A stretch of DNA of 25,837 nucleotides from CAYHOI01 sp964358175 (GTDB taxonomy: Bacteria > Margulisbacteria > Riflemargulisbacteria > GWF2-35-9). The position numbers and the translations under genes were made by a program. Positions within the stretch are counted from its first letter, which is position 1, and every line of letters begins with the position of its first letter. The stretch is taken from assembly GCA_964358175.1 (NCBI GenBank), contig CAYHOI010000015.1, positions 1 through 25,837 of the forward strand, in the 5' to 3' direction. Positions 14,728 through 24,575 of the stretch are shown piece by piece. Under the pieces are notes generated by a model. That model saw nothing but the letters and a program-made list of their open reading frames with translations, searched no databases and was not told the DNA's origin.

Positions 14728-17700
14728 AAAAGCTGATTTTTGCAGGGATTATCTGCTCCCTTGGATTTGGTACCATAACCACCGTTAACCTTCAATCAGC
14801 AGGCTTTGTGACAAATTATCTCCATGTGATGCAAAATCAAGCAATTGAGGTCTATGGTGATGCCGATGCTACAAGTCTCAATATTGGAGATAAAGTTAAA
14901 GTAGAAATTGTGAAGTCTAGTTCAACGGTTAATATTTTAAGTGGACTGGATCAACTCGATACGTATTCTGTTGATTTTGGGGCTTCGTCATTTAAATTTA
15001 GCTATCGGTTAAAATGGGTGAACACGTTTTTTCAGGATCAGTCTTATGGGGTTACCATCGGCGAAGTGGATGGAGGTTTCACGACCAATGCCCTTATTTA
15101 TAACGAAGCATTCGTCATGAAATCGCTTACCATTAATTGTGATCCGCTTTATCAATTTCAGAATGAATCAGGCCTTTGGTTTAAGGGTGGAATTGGGGCG
15201 GCACAAGGATTGATTTGTTCAGGGAGCGTTGCTTATAAATATGATGAGACCATTTTCCCATTACAAGAAGTATCTGTAAAAATCTATTTTAATGGCGCTG
15301 CTGAGGGTTCTGTGGCTAATGTTGATTCGGTCGGAACTTTTGCGTTTAATAATTTTACGCTTCCTCGATCTGCCTATGGTGATAGCCCGAATGTAGAGCT
15401 TAAGGTGTTGCTACAGGTCGCTCAGGGTACCGCCTTTTTGGATACGCAGTCGGTCAACACCTCTTCTATTAATCTTGACAACGTTGCCCCCGCGTTGAAC
15501 GGAACTCTGTTGGTTCTTTTGCCTGATTTAACACAGGATTCGACTCATTTTCTGCCTGATTCAGGCTGGTATGGTCAGTTAACCGTGTCGGTTCGGATAA
15601 GTGCTGATCTAGCTTCCGACTCTGGCAGTGGGATTCGGACACAATATCTGTTTAAATCCAGTGAACAACAACTCTATAGCACCCAAAACCTTACCGTAAA
15701 CCTAAAAACAATAGAAGGTGTGAACCGCGAAATTCAAGCGTTTGTTCTGGATAATGTCCATAACTTGACAACATTATCCGTTTTGGTGAGTGTGGATATG
15801 ACGCCTCCCGGAAGTTTTCAGGTGAACCTTGATGCAGATAGCGACAATAATCCTACCCAATCGACTCCTGAAACAGGCTGGTATAATGATGAAACGGTAA
15901 GTTTTAGCTGGACGTTGCCCAGCGATCTTTCGTTGAGACAATTTCCGTATCAAATAAAAAGCGATGTTGGATGGCCAACATGGTCTGCTCAGCTTGGTGC
16001 AACGGTTGTTTTGGATCAATTTCAGGCTACGCGCAATGCCAATCAGCTATTTGTGAGTGAAGGCGGTAGTGTTGCCCGTCGCATTTTCGTTAGAGCAGTG
16101 GATCAAGCGGGAAACATGAGAGAAGTCTATGTGGATGTTAATATCGATAAGACGGCTCCTACCGTGAATTATATAACATTGAGAGATGATAAGACCTTAG
16201 ATGACAGTCTCGTATTGCCCGAAAAAGGGTGGTACAACGATGGTTCCGAGGTAGAGTGGATGTGGTCAGCGTCAGATAAAGGGGGGCTTTCGCTTACACC
16301 CTTTGCCTATCGAAATATTTCCGGAAATTCATCGGCTACGTCAAGCTGGATTAATTTGACGGATGTCAATGTAGACACCTCACCTTCTGTATCAGGAAAC
16401 ACCTTCAATTTGTTTGTGAGAGACAAAGCTGGCAATATTTCCGTCACCAGTGGCGTGGTTTATGTATCCGAAAGTTCACCCTCCTTTAATGGGTATGATA
16501 TTGTTTTTCAAAAACAAGCAGTGGCTCATAATAGTGAAGGCGTTTTCCCAAGCGATGGGTGGTACAACCAGTCGACGGTCGATATTGTTTTAACATGGAA
16601 TGTTGATGATTCAACAGGGGGCCTCTCTCGAATTTATCTGAAAAATAATATTGATAGTGGGTATGTCACTCAAGATATTCGACAGCCTACTTTTTCAGCG
16701 TATTCCATTATCCCCCAAAACTATACACCCATTATATTCACAGCACTTTTTGTGGATAGAGCTGGAAGAGGAAAAAACATCAACAAGTATATCTATGCAG
16801 ACGTTTTATCTCCAGCAAATTTAAATGCCACTCTTGTTGCAGGTAAAGATAGTGCGGATGACGGCATTAAACCTTTGGAGGGATGGTATGATGTAGACCA
16901 GATCGACATTGTTTGGCAGCAGCCTATCGAAGGAGGAAAGCTTCGAGACACCCCCTATCGATTAAAGATAAATAATCAGGCATGGAGTACGTGGAGTTCG
17001 GTAATTGGCTCCTCCAATATCAAGGTTAGTAGCAATCAGCAGAATTCAATTATTATCCAGGTGGCAGATGAAGCCGGTAATCTGGCAACCAGTTCGGTTT
17101 TGGTGACCGTTGACACGTTTTTACCCACTGGCACCTATGCGTTGAGATTGGAGGACGATGTCCCCCATTTTGGCGGGGTTATACCTGACAAGGGGTGGTA
17201 TAGCGATAATACGGTTTTAGCTTCCTTTGTTTCTGTCGATGTCATGGATAATCTTGGACTGCGATTTGCGCGTTACTTTGTAAAGAATAATTTTGGAAAA
17301 GTTTCATACGGAGAGGGCTTTACCGCGTCGAGCAACCTTTCAAGCTATTCCACCGAGGGGGGAAGTTTGGCAAATTATTTAGAAGGAGCCATCGCGGATA
17401 ATGCTGGAAATATTATGAAGATGACAGTCCCCTTTTATGTGGATAAGCAAGCCCCAAATGCTTTTTATGCTCAGATTCTTGATCAAACAAGTGATGTTGA
17501 TGGAGATGGTTATACGCCAGAAGCAGGATGGTACAATACTGAAAAAGTAAATGTGGTGTGGAATCAGGCTGCAGACGATGGACAGTTGCCGGCGAAGCCA
17601 TATCGGCTTTGGTCAGATACAACGCCGAATTGGACGGGATTCCAGTCAGAGTTATCCAACGAATTGCCCGTGCTTGAAGGAGGAGACATTTCTCGCAACG

Positions 17701-20700
17701 TTTATATTCAGGCTCGTGACAAGGCGGGTAACTTGGTTACCGTGAGTGTCACTGTCAAGGTCGATAAAACGGCGCCACAAACACTCACATTTGGCGTTGA
17801 AGAACAGATAAAAGTCGAAGATCCTGATTTGCCCGAGAATACACTTCCCCTATCCGGGTGGCATAGCACCACGTCGATTACAGTGAAGTGGGCCGCAGCA
17901 AGCGAAAACGGACAATTACGGACGGCGCCCTATCGAATAAAGACGTCCATTACAGAATATAGTGACTTTTTGAGTGCTACATCAGCGGTATTGCATGTAA
18001 GCGAGAATGGCTATACAACAGTAGATGTTGTTTTGTTTTCATTAGACCGAGCCGGAAACAGTGGTATTGTTACCTGTCCTATTTGGGTTGATCTTACAGC
18101 CCCACACATTACCTTGAGTTATACCATTTCGCGGTATTTCTTCAAACCGTATGTGGCAACGACGGATATTCTTTCGGTAACTCTTAGTGTTTCGGAGACA
18201 TTAGCCGTGAGCCCAGTCCTTCGGTACACGTGTACCATTGGTGGGGTGGCGTTGACTCGCTCTGTTTCGATACAACAATTAGGACAGGCCTGGGTTGGAA
18301 CTTTTAATATTGAAGGAGTAGAAGATGGTCGATGTAATTTTTCTGTCGTGGCATTTGATAACGCTGGAAATAAGACAACCCAAGCAGATGGGGATCAGTA
18401 CTTTATTGTTCAATCTTCGTTTCCTCCCCGTGCCGTAAGTTTTTCAGTTTATGATGAGTTCACTCAGGATACCCGATATACCAAAGCAAGCTATGTGGGT
18501 GTGACCTTTAATGTTGATGCGCAAGTTACCAAGTACTACATTACAGAAGTGAATCTTGCAACTCCCCCAAGCGTACCTTCTACAGACTTCAAGCCCTATC
18601 CATTTGCGGACGACCCATACCTATTTGCTTCTCAGGCAAATGGAAAGAAGCTACTTTATCTTTGGGTTGCAAATGGTAAAGATATTGCCTCAAATGAGGC
18701 AACGACATGTAGTATTTATTTTGATAACACCCCACCGATTATTCAGATTCGACCTGACAGAGATCATTTTTCGGCTACAGATGATTATCGGGATGTTACC
18801 GTTGGAAAAGGGACAATATTTGCTCAACTGGAGATAATCTGCTCTGGAAACCCAGACTATATCGAAGAGGCGATCGTAACACCGTTGATGCAAGTGTTGT
18901 TTCCCGCGATTTCTGGATGGATTACTGAGAATATTATCCCCTCGCCTGCTTCTGAGAACAGTCGAAGTGTTTGGTGGGTGACTTATAACACGGCACTTGC
19001 AGAAGTGAGCGGGATAGGCCGGTTTAATGTATGGGTTACAGATAATGCGCTTAACGTCGGATCAGACATTTTGAAGGGGGGAACCTTTAACGTGCTTCTT
19101 GAGGCAGCACCAAATCCGATTATTTCATTGTTTGCTTTAGATGGTCGTTCCGACTATACCAAGGAGTTGACGATTAATGTCGTGATCACCAGAGACCCCC
19201 TTAGTTTATCTAATATTGAATATTACACCCTATTTGACGGTGCATACAAAAGGCCTGCTTATTCTGAAGTGACCACTCCGTGGCCTAATGGTGTTTCGCG
19301 AATTTCCGTGAATTATCGTATTGAAAATACAAACCAGAAAAGTCAGGCACAAGAGGGTGTTAAGGATATCTATGTTTGGACGCGAAGAGGAACGTATCTT
19401 AATGCTGGAATCGTCAATAAGACCATTACTTTTGACCGGACCTCTCCTACGTTTAGCGTTAAGGTGGAGCCCTACCATTACAAGAATGATAGCAATCTAA
19501 ACGAGGTTCTTCGTGTAACGTTTAATGTGAGTGAGCGCCTTAACGTAACTCCCACCCCAATGGTACATTTGCTAAAGGAAGACAGAGCAACAACCTTAAG
19601 TTCCTACCCTTTAAATGATTATGGCATGAATGGGTTACAACATTCTTATCAAACAACAATTAGTATAACCGGAAATATAAAACTAAAAAATAATACGATG
19701 AGAGTAAAGATTGAGGATCTGGCGGGTAACGAAACGGATCAGTTGTTAGCGGTTCGCCAGCAACTGATGCTTTCTGATTATCGAGATGAAGTTATAACCG
19801 CAAGCCCTTACGCTGAACAAGGACAACTAGATTTTGTTTGGATGTCTTGTACTTTGAGCGCAAGTGATTTGCCCGTTCACCTAAAAGGACTTCTAGTGAT
19901 TGCTTCTGGGCAGTACGTTCCCTCAGACATTCAGAGTATTAAGGTCTATCTGGATGGGGACAACAATCAGAAGTTTGAATATAACAATGGGTATGGATAT
20001 GACACGTTGAAAGGAGTAAGTGAAAGAGCACTTGATAGTTCAGGCGTAGTTTATATTCCTTTTGCAAATACAGAAGAGATTGTTAGCAGCAGTGCAAAGA
20101 GATTCTTTGTAGTTGCTGAAATTGGTGCCGGGGCAGTTCCCAAAAACACGATGAGATTGACCTTTGCAACCAAAAACGCTTTTGAGTTGGATGTTTCAGA
20201 GGGTGTAGACATTGATCAACCGCATGTGGATTTTAGGACGAAGATTGTTGCTTTTGTGAAGACCGTAAGCTGGGTATATTTCACCAATCAAAGTGGTGGT
20301 TCAGCAATCACAACGACGGTCAATCGAGGTTCAGAAAAGACCCTGCTTCAAAAATGGATGGGTTATACAGGGAAGGGCTCGGCGATTTGGAGTGGCGTGA
20401 AGATTACTGCTCAAGGATCGATGAGTCCGATGTACTTTAACAATCTCGAAATTTACAAAGATACAGACTTTAATAAAGATTTTAACAGTGATGTGGACAC
20501 GCTGATTAGTTACGATAATAATCGGTTTGAATCTGGGAGGCTTGTGACCACCATAAATCTCAGGCTGAATCAAAATCTCGATGAAAAATCTTCGGATCTG
20601 TACACGTATTATCTCGTTGCGGACGTGAGCAAAGAAACACCAATTGGCGTCACCTTTAGCGTTCAAATTGCCACGCCGAATGACCTTCTCATTGATTCGA

Positions 20701-22265
20701 CTCCAAATATAGTCGTGAACAGTTTGTTTCCAGTTCTAGCCCCTACATTTGAGGTGATGCAATACATCTCAAATGTAGATTTAGCTAGGGCAAACAATAC
20801 GCAAGGGGATGTTTACCAAGGGGATCGACTGGTCTTGCAGAAATTTCAATTGAGCGTAGACTATTACAATCCACAATTAAAATATATAGACTATGCACTC
20901 GAAGGATCCGCCTTTAATACAGATTTTAAGGGAAATGGGGATGCTGCTGGTGTTGCGATTTATTCTTTAAGCAACAATATTACCTATACGAACAATTATT
21001 TTGACTTAGATCTTGCCACCAAACTCGAGGCGACCAATACCTGGATTGATTCGGGTTCTCGCGTACATATTTTATTTGCTGACCCCTACGTCCTCAGAAC
21101 CGCCAATTCATTCGCATTGGTTGTTACAATTAACGAAAGTGCCCAGCGAGACAGGGATTTTCGCTTAACCACCTATTTCCAAACGGCAACACCGAACCCC
21201 TACGTGTATATTGTTAATGGAAAGAGTAGGTCTTCGACTACAGCATCAACCAATCTGGTAACCATTATTGATAAGCAAAAACCAAGTCAGCCTATCATTA
21301 GCGGCAATGCTTTTTCCTCGTATGTTCAGAAAGTTGCCTTTAGCTTTGATTCTTATACCAAGTACGGGAATAAAATTAGCAAAATTAAATACAGCATAGG
21401 AACGCAAAAAAATGGGGAAGATATTTTTGAGCAAACAGAGCAAGTGCTTAAAACACCCAGGGCGGTTGTGGATGAAGAGCCAGTGACCATTTCAGGACCA
21501 CAATTGAATGATAATGCCACGTATTATGTTATGTTAAAGACCATTAGTGAGCGAGAGGGAGATACAACCTTGGAGTCTAAGCCAGCCTATTACTCCTTTA
21601 AGACCGATTTTTCTCCTCCACAACTCCCAAATCCCGCCCCAAGTGTTATTGTCGAGACCAATGGCTCAAATATTTTTCATCAAATTAGTTGGGAGAATTT
21701 TGTGGAAGAGGAATCAGGGATAGCTCGCTATATTATTGAGGAGCGAAGCAACTACTCTCCTTCTTGGCATGTTACTGCAATCAACGCTGTTGCGGACTCT
21801 TCTCAGATCAAAACCAGCGAAAGACGATTGACTCTCTCGGGACGAAAGCCAAATATGTCTTATAGCTATCGAATTAAAGCTGAAAATCTTGCAGGTCTTC
21901 AAAGCGACTATCTCTATTCAAGCTCGGTGACGACCGTAAAAACAGATCAGGTGCTTAGCCATGTGTCGAATTATCCCAACCCCTTTAATTCACGTAAGGA
22001 AACGACTAAAATATTTTATTATTTGAATCAGGACACAGGTGTTGAAGTCAAGATATATGACTCTATGGGACATTATATTTTGAAGAAAAATTACCCAAAA
22101 GGGGTTAGCACAAAGTCCATCAAGGGAGATTGTGAGATCGAGTGGGATGGCAAGAATGATGCCGGAGAATTTGTAGCAAAGGGTGGATATTTTGTCGTCA
22201 TTGAAACACCAGATGCCAAGGGTGAAAACAAAAAAGTAGTCAGGATGGTTGGGGTTATACATTAG
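14724..22265 (+). CDS. Giant secreted repeat protein with FlgD-Ig/sorting-like C-terminus
   Basis: 2513 residues. A signal peptide (about 1-26) is followed by a ~240-residue head. Eight modules of ~104-117 residues then occur, each marked by a GW(Y/H) motif followed by a W/F strand and ending near a VDxTAP-like strand; GWY lies at residues 281, 385, 502, 612, 720, 824, 935 and 1045 (the last is GWH). Further Ig-like units follow (FDNTPP, FDRTSP). Three longer modules carry Asp/Asn-rich loops (near 1744, 1913 and 2061), perhaps calcium-binding. Two FN3-like units (about 2190-2405) come next, and finally a FlgD-Ig or type-A-sorting-like domain starting NYPNPFN (2416-2422) with IYDSMG and WDGKNDAGE. 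No membrane anchor or LPXTG motif is present. It is probably a surface fibre or adhesin. Four-base overlap with the upstream FliG-like gene ties it to that operon. Confidence 0.85.
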   Translation: MKKLIFAGIICSLGFGTITTVNLQSAGFVTNYLHVMQNQAIEVYGDADATSLNIGDKVKVEIVKSSSTVNILSGLDQLDTYSVDFGASSFKFSYRLKWVNTFFQDQSYGVTIGEVDGGFTTNALIYNEAFVMKSLTINCDPLYQFQNESGLWFKGGIGAAQGLICSGSVAYKYDETIFPLQEVSVKIYFNGAAEGSVANVDSVGTFAFNNFTLPRSAYGDSPNVELKVLLQVAQGTAFLDTQSVNTSSINLDNVAPALNGTLLVLLPDLTQDSTHFLPDSGWYGQLTVSVRISADLASDSGSGIRTQYLFKSSEQQLYSTQNLTVNLKTIEGVNREIQAFVLDNVHNLTTLSVLVSVDMTPPGSFQVNLDADSDNNPTQSTPETGWYNDETVSFSWTLPSDLSLRQFPYQIKSDVGWPTWSAQLGATVVLDQFQATRNANQLFVSEGGSVARRIFVRAVDQAGNMREVYVDVNIDKTAPTVNYITLRDDKTLDDSLVLPEKGWYNDGSEVEWMWSASDKGGLSLTPFAYRNISGNSSATSSWINLTDVNVDTSPSVSGNTFNLFVRDKAGNISVTSGVVYVSESSPSFNGYDIVFQKQAVAHNSEGVFPSDGWYNQSTVDIVLTWNVDDSTGGLSRIYLKNNIDSGYVTQDIRQPTFSAYSIIPQNYTPIIFTALFVDRAGRGKNINKYIYADVLSPANLNATLVAGKDSADDGIKPLEGWYDVDQIDIVWQQPIEGGKLRDTPYRLKINNQAWSTWSSVIGSSNIKVSSNQQNSIIIQVADEAGNLATSSVLVTVDTFLPTGTYALRLEDDVPHFGGVIPDKGWYSDNTVLASFVSVDVMDNLGLRFARYFVKNNFGKVSYGEGFTASSNLSSYSTEGGSLANYLEGAIADNAGNIMKMTVPFYVDKQAPNAFYAQILDQTSDVDGDGYTPEAGWYNTEKVNVVWNQAADDGQLPAKPYRLWSDTTPNWTGFQSELSNELPVLEGGDISRNVYIQARDKAGNLVTVSVTVKVDKTAPQTLTFGVEEQIKVEDPDLPENTLPLSGWHSTTSITVKWAAASENGQLRTAPYRIKTSITEYSDFLSATSAVLHVSENGYTTVDVVLFSLDRAGNSGIVTCPIWVDLTAPHITLSYTISRYFFKPYVATTDILSVTLSVSETLAVSPVLRYTCTIGGVALTRSVSIQQLGQAWVGTFNIEGVEDGRCNFSVVAFDNAGNKTTQADGDQYFIVQSSFPPRAVSFSVYDEFTQDTRYTKASYVGVTFNVDAQVTKYYITEVNLATPPSVPSTDFKPYPFADDPYLFASQANGKKLLYLWVANGKDIASNEATTCSIYFDNTPPIIQIRPDRDHFSATDDYRDVTVGKGTIFAQLEIICSGNPDYIEEAIVTPLMQVLFPAISGWITENIIPSPASENSRSVWWVTYNTALAEVSGIGRFNVWVTDNALNVGSDILKGGTFNVLLEAAPNPIISLFALDGRSDYTKELTINVVITRDPLSLSNIEYYTLFDGAYKRPAYSEVTTPWPNGVSRISVNYRIENTNQKSQAQEGVKDIYVWTRRGTYLNAGIVNKTITFDRTSPTFSVKVEPYHYKNDSNLNEVLRVTFNVSERLNVTPTPMVHLLKEDRATTLSSYPLNDYGMNGLQHSYQTTISITGNIKLKNNTMRVKIEDLAGNETDQLLAVRQQLMLSDYRDEVITASPYAEQGQLDFVWMSCTLSASDLPVHLKGLLVIASGQYVPSDIQSIKVYLDGDNNQKFEYNNGYGYDTLKGVSERALDSSGVVYIPFANTEEIVSSSAKRFFVVAEIGAGAVPKNTMRLTFATKNAFELDVSEGVDIDQPHVDFRTKIVAFVKTVSWVYFTNQSGGSAITTTVNRGSEKTLLQKWMGYTGKGSAIWSGVKITAQGSMSPMYFNNLEIYKDTDFNKDFNSDVDTLISYDNNRFESGRLVTTINLRLNQNLDEKSSDLYTYYLVADVSKETPIGVTFSVQIATPNDLLIDSTPNIVVNSLFPVLAPTFEVMQYISNVDLARANNTQGDVYQGDRLVLQKFQLSVDYYNPQLKYIDYALEGSAFNTDFKGNGDAAGVAIYSLSNNITYTNNYFDLDLATKLEATNTWIDSGSRVHILFADPYVLRTANSFALVVTINESAQRDRDFRLTTYFQTATPNPYVYIVNGKSRSSTTASTNLVTIIDKQKPSQPIISGNAFSSYVQKVAFSFDSYTKYGNKISKIKYSIGTQKNGEDIFEQTEQVLKTPRAVVDEEPVTISGPQLNDNATYYVMLKTISEREGDTTLESKPAYYSFKTDFSPPQLPNPAPSVIVETNGSNIFHQISWENFVEEESGIARYIIEERSNYSPSWHVTAINAVADSSQIKTSERRLTLSGRKPNMSYSYRIKAENLAGLQSDYLYSSSVTTVKTDQVLSHVSNYPNPFNSRKETTKIFYYLNQDTGVEVKIYDSMGHYILKKNYPKGVSTKSIKGDCEIEWDGKNDAGEFVAKGGYFVVIETPDAKGENKKVVRMVGVIH
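15564..18100 (+). repeat. Eight tandem ~330-base GWY modules inside the giant gene
   Basis: GWY/GWH codons start at 15564, 15876, 16227, 16557, 16881, 17193, 17526 and 17856, spaced 312-351 bases apart. The repeats are conserved in protein pattern (GWYN..V.V.W, then A.D.AGN, then VDKTAP) but well diverged in nucleotide sequence, so they are old and selected rather than recent copies. Confidence 0.85.
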
Positions 22266-22266
22266 C

Positions 22267-23808
22267 GTGAGTGATGCAGTCTATATCACGACTCCGATCT
22301 ATTATGTGAATGATGTTCCTCACATTGGGCATAGCTATACGACTATCATTGCTGATGTATTGGCTCGTTACTATCGTTTGATGGGGCGGAAAGTATTCTT
22401 TCTGACGGGAACGGATGAACATGGCCAGAAAATCGAGAAAGCTGCTGAGGCGAAAGGATTAAGTCCCCAGGAGCTTGTGGATGGGGTGGTGCTCAGGTAT
22501 CAGTCTATGTGGCTGGACTTGAACATCTCTTATGATCGATTTATTCGAACCACGGATTCTGATCATGTGTCGGTTGTTCAAGCTGTATTTAAGCAACTCT
22601 ATGATAAAGGCCATATTTATCTCGGAGAATATGAGGGGCTGTATTGTCACCATTGTGAGGCATACTACACGGATACACAGGCTAGCGAAAAATGTTGCCC
22701 TGATTGTGAACGCGAACTGACCGTCCTAAAAGAAGAGGCCTTTTTTTTCAGACTTTCCACATTCTCATCAGACGTAAAGTCATACATTTTGTCGCATGAC
22801 GATTTTGTGCTTCCGATATCTCGTCGAAACGAAATACTCAGCTACATCGACAGTGGACTTACAGACTTATGTATTAGCCGAACAACGATTCGATGGGGCA
22901 TTGAAGTTCCCGATTTGGGGATACAGTTATCCAAAAAGCACTACATTTATGTTTGGTTTGATGCGCTGCTTAACTATCTATCAGGGATACAGTTTCAGCA
23001 AGAGTCTTCTTCGTTTGAGAGATTCTGGCCGCCCACGATTCAGCTGATTGGCAAAGATATTCTCAAATTCCATGCCCTTATTTGGCCAGCGATGCTCTTT
23101 GCGATGGGGCTCTCGTTGCCAAAACATGTGTTTGGACATGGATTTATCTACCAAGGTGGTGAAAAGATGTCGAAATCTAAAGGGAATGTTTTGTCACCCT
23201 CCGTGATTGTTGAGAAGTATAGCGTGGATGCTTTTCGTTATTTTCTAACGCGCGAAATGGTTTTGGGACACGATGGCACGTATACGGACGAGAACATGCT
23301 TCAAAGATATAATAGCGATTTGGCAAACGATTATGGCAACCTGCTTAACAGAACTCTGACGATGATGGGGAAATATTTTGATTTCCAGATAGGCTTTTTT
23401 ACGCAAAGCGATTTAGAAGATAGCGAGAGGGTTCTAGAGAGGGAAGCCAAAATATTAGTTGGGAATGTTGAGATTTGTATGAGCGAATTTAAGCTATCTG
23501 TTGCTTTGGAAACTATTTTCTGCGTGATTCGACAGGCCAATAAATATATCGAACAATGTGCTCCCTGGGCACTACATAAAAACAATCAGCTCAGCAAGTT
23601 AATGGCGGTGATGGTTCAAATATTAGAAACCCTCAGGATCGTTTCTTTGTGTTTGTCGCCCTATATGCCAAGTGCGGTTGAACAAGTTTTTGCCCAGCTC
23701 AATATTCATGAAGATTTGGTGAATCCAAGGCCGGATCTTTTCGAATGGGGTTACTTTAAGCCAGGGATGGCTCTCGGGCGACCTGAGCCGATTTTTCCTC
23801 GCAAATGA
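22267..23808 (+). CDS. metG: Methionyl-tRNA synthetase
   Basis: Class I synthetase that charges tRNA-Met. Counting from GTG 22267 (513 residues): YITTPIYYVND, HIGH (19-22), the zinc knuckle Cys127-x2-Cys130 and Cys143/144-x-x-Cys147, KMSKS (300-304) and a C-terminal anticodon-binding helical domain with YNSDLANDYGNLLNR. The C-terminal EMAP/tRNA-binding extension found in some MetG proteins is absent. The start could also be the TTG at 22249, which overlaps the giant gene by 17 bases; GTG is preferred because the conserved region begins a few residues later, but neither has a strong ribosome binding site. It starts one base after the giant gene's stop and overlaps tatD by four bases. Confidence 0.96.
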   Translation: MSDAVYITTPIYYVNDVPHIGHSYTTIIADVLARYYRLMGRKVFFLTGTDEHGQKIEKAAEAKGLSPQELVDGVVLRYQSMWLDLNISYDRFIRTTDSDHVSVVQAVFKQLYDKGHIYLGEYEGLYCHHCEAYYTDTQASEKCCPDCERELTVLKEEAFFFRLSTFSSDVKSYILSHDDFVLPISRRNEILSYIDSGLTDLCISRTTIRWGIEVPDLGIQLSKKHYIYVWFDALLNYLSGIQFQQESSSFERFWPPTIQLIGKDILKFHALIWPAMLFAMGLSLPKHVFGHGFIYQGGEKMSKSKGNVLSPSVIVEKYSVDAFRYFLTREMVLGHDGTYTDENMLQRYNSDLANDYGNLLNRTLTMMGKYFDFQIGFFTQSDLEDSERVLEREAKILVGNVEICMSEFKLSVALETIFCVIRQANKYIEQCAPWALHKNNQLSKLMAVMVQILETLRIVSLCLSPYMPSAVEQVFAQLNIHEDLVNPRPDLFEWGYFKPGMALGRPEPIFPRK

Positions 23809-24575
23809 TTCTGGTTGATACGCATCTTCACTTAACAGATTCAAGATATCACAAAGACTTGCTCCCTCAGGTGCTTAAGGAGGCCCGGGAGGTTGGTGTG
23901 GATTGGGTAATTAGCCTAAGCACAGACCTGCAAGACTGTTTGCGAAACTGTGAGATTTCGACTCAATTTGACAATGTTTTCTGTGGAATAGGGATTCACC
24001 CGCACGAGGCTGTTTCCTTTGAGAAGTCGCAAATGAAGACCGTTCGTCATCTGATGGAGGTGTACCGTCAGTGTGTAGTCTTGGGAGAAATTGGACTCGA
24101 TTACCATTACAGGCATAGCACAAGAGACGAACAGATTCAGGCTTTTAGCTCCTTTCTTGAACTGAGTATTGAGACCGGGTGGCCTGTCGCGATCCACTCA
24201 CGAGAAGCCGAGGCAGAAGTATGCGCCCTTCTCAAGAGCTACCCGGGTGTGCAGGGCGTGTGCCACTCGTACACGGGAGGCCTTGAGGATTTACAGACCA
24301 TGCTTGCATGCGGACTGTACATTTCCGTAAATGGGATGGTCACATTCTCAAAAAATGAAAATATACTAGAAATCGTCAAACAGATTCCGCTTGAACGTCT
24401 TCTTCTTGAAACGGATGCGCCCTATCTGACGCCACATCCCCATCGCAGCAAGCTTAATGAGCCCAAGTACTTGCCTCTGATCGCTCAAAAAGTTGCACAA
24501 ATAAAAGATATTTCTGTGGAGAAAGTGTGCGAGAAAACTACGCAGAACGCGCAGAGGATTTTTCGGCATGTATAA
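23805..24575 (+). CDS. tatD: TatD-family metal-dependent DNase
   Basis: 256 residues, the usual length. The TIM-barrel metal ligands are all visible: His7 and His9 (DTHLHL), Glu95 (LGEIGLDYHY), His131 (VAIHSREAE), His154 (CHSYTGG) and Asp204 (LETDAPYLTP). Family members are 3'-5' exonucleases or related phosphoesterases involved in DNA repair or RNA turnover; the TatD name does not imply a role in Tat transport. The ATG overlaps the metG stop (ATGA), a pairing of metG and tatD seen in many bacteria, and the 3' end overlaps the next gene by eight bases. Confidence 0.95.
   Translation: MILVDTHLHLTDSRYHKDLLPQVLKEAREVGVDWVISLSTDLQDCLRNCEISTQFDNVFCGIGIHPHEAVSFEKSQMKTVRHLMEVYRQCVVLGEIGLDYHYRHSTRDEQIQAFSSFLELSIETGWPVAIHSREAEAEVCALLKSYPGVQGVCHSYTGGLEDLQTMLACGLYISVNGMVTFSKNENILEIVKQIPLERLLLETDAPYLTPHPHRSKLNEPKYLPLIAQKVAQIKDISVEKVCEKTTQNAQRIFRHV

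Noticed and set aside
15564..18100. Recent tandem duplication at DNA level in the giant gene
   Set aside because: Modules match in protein pattern only; nucleotide sequences are well diverged, so this is not a recent expansion or assembly artefact.
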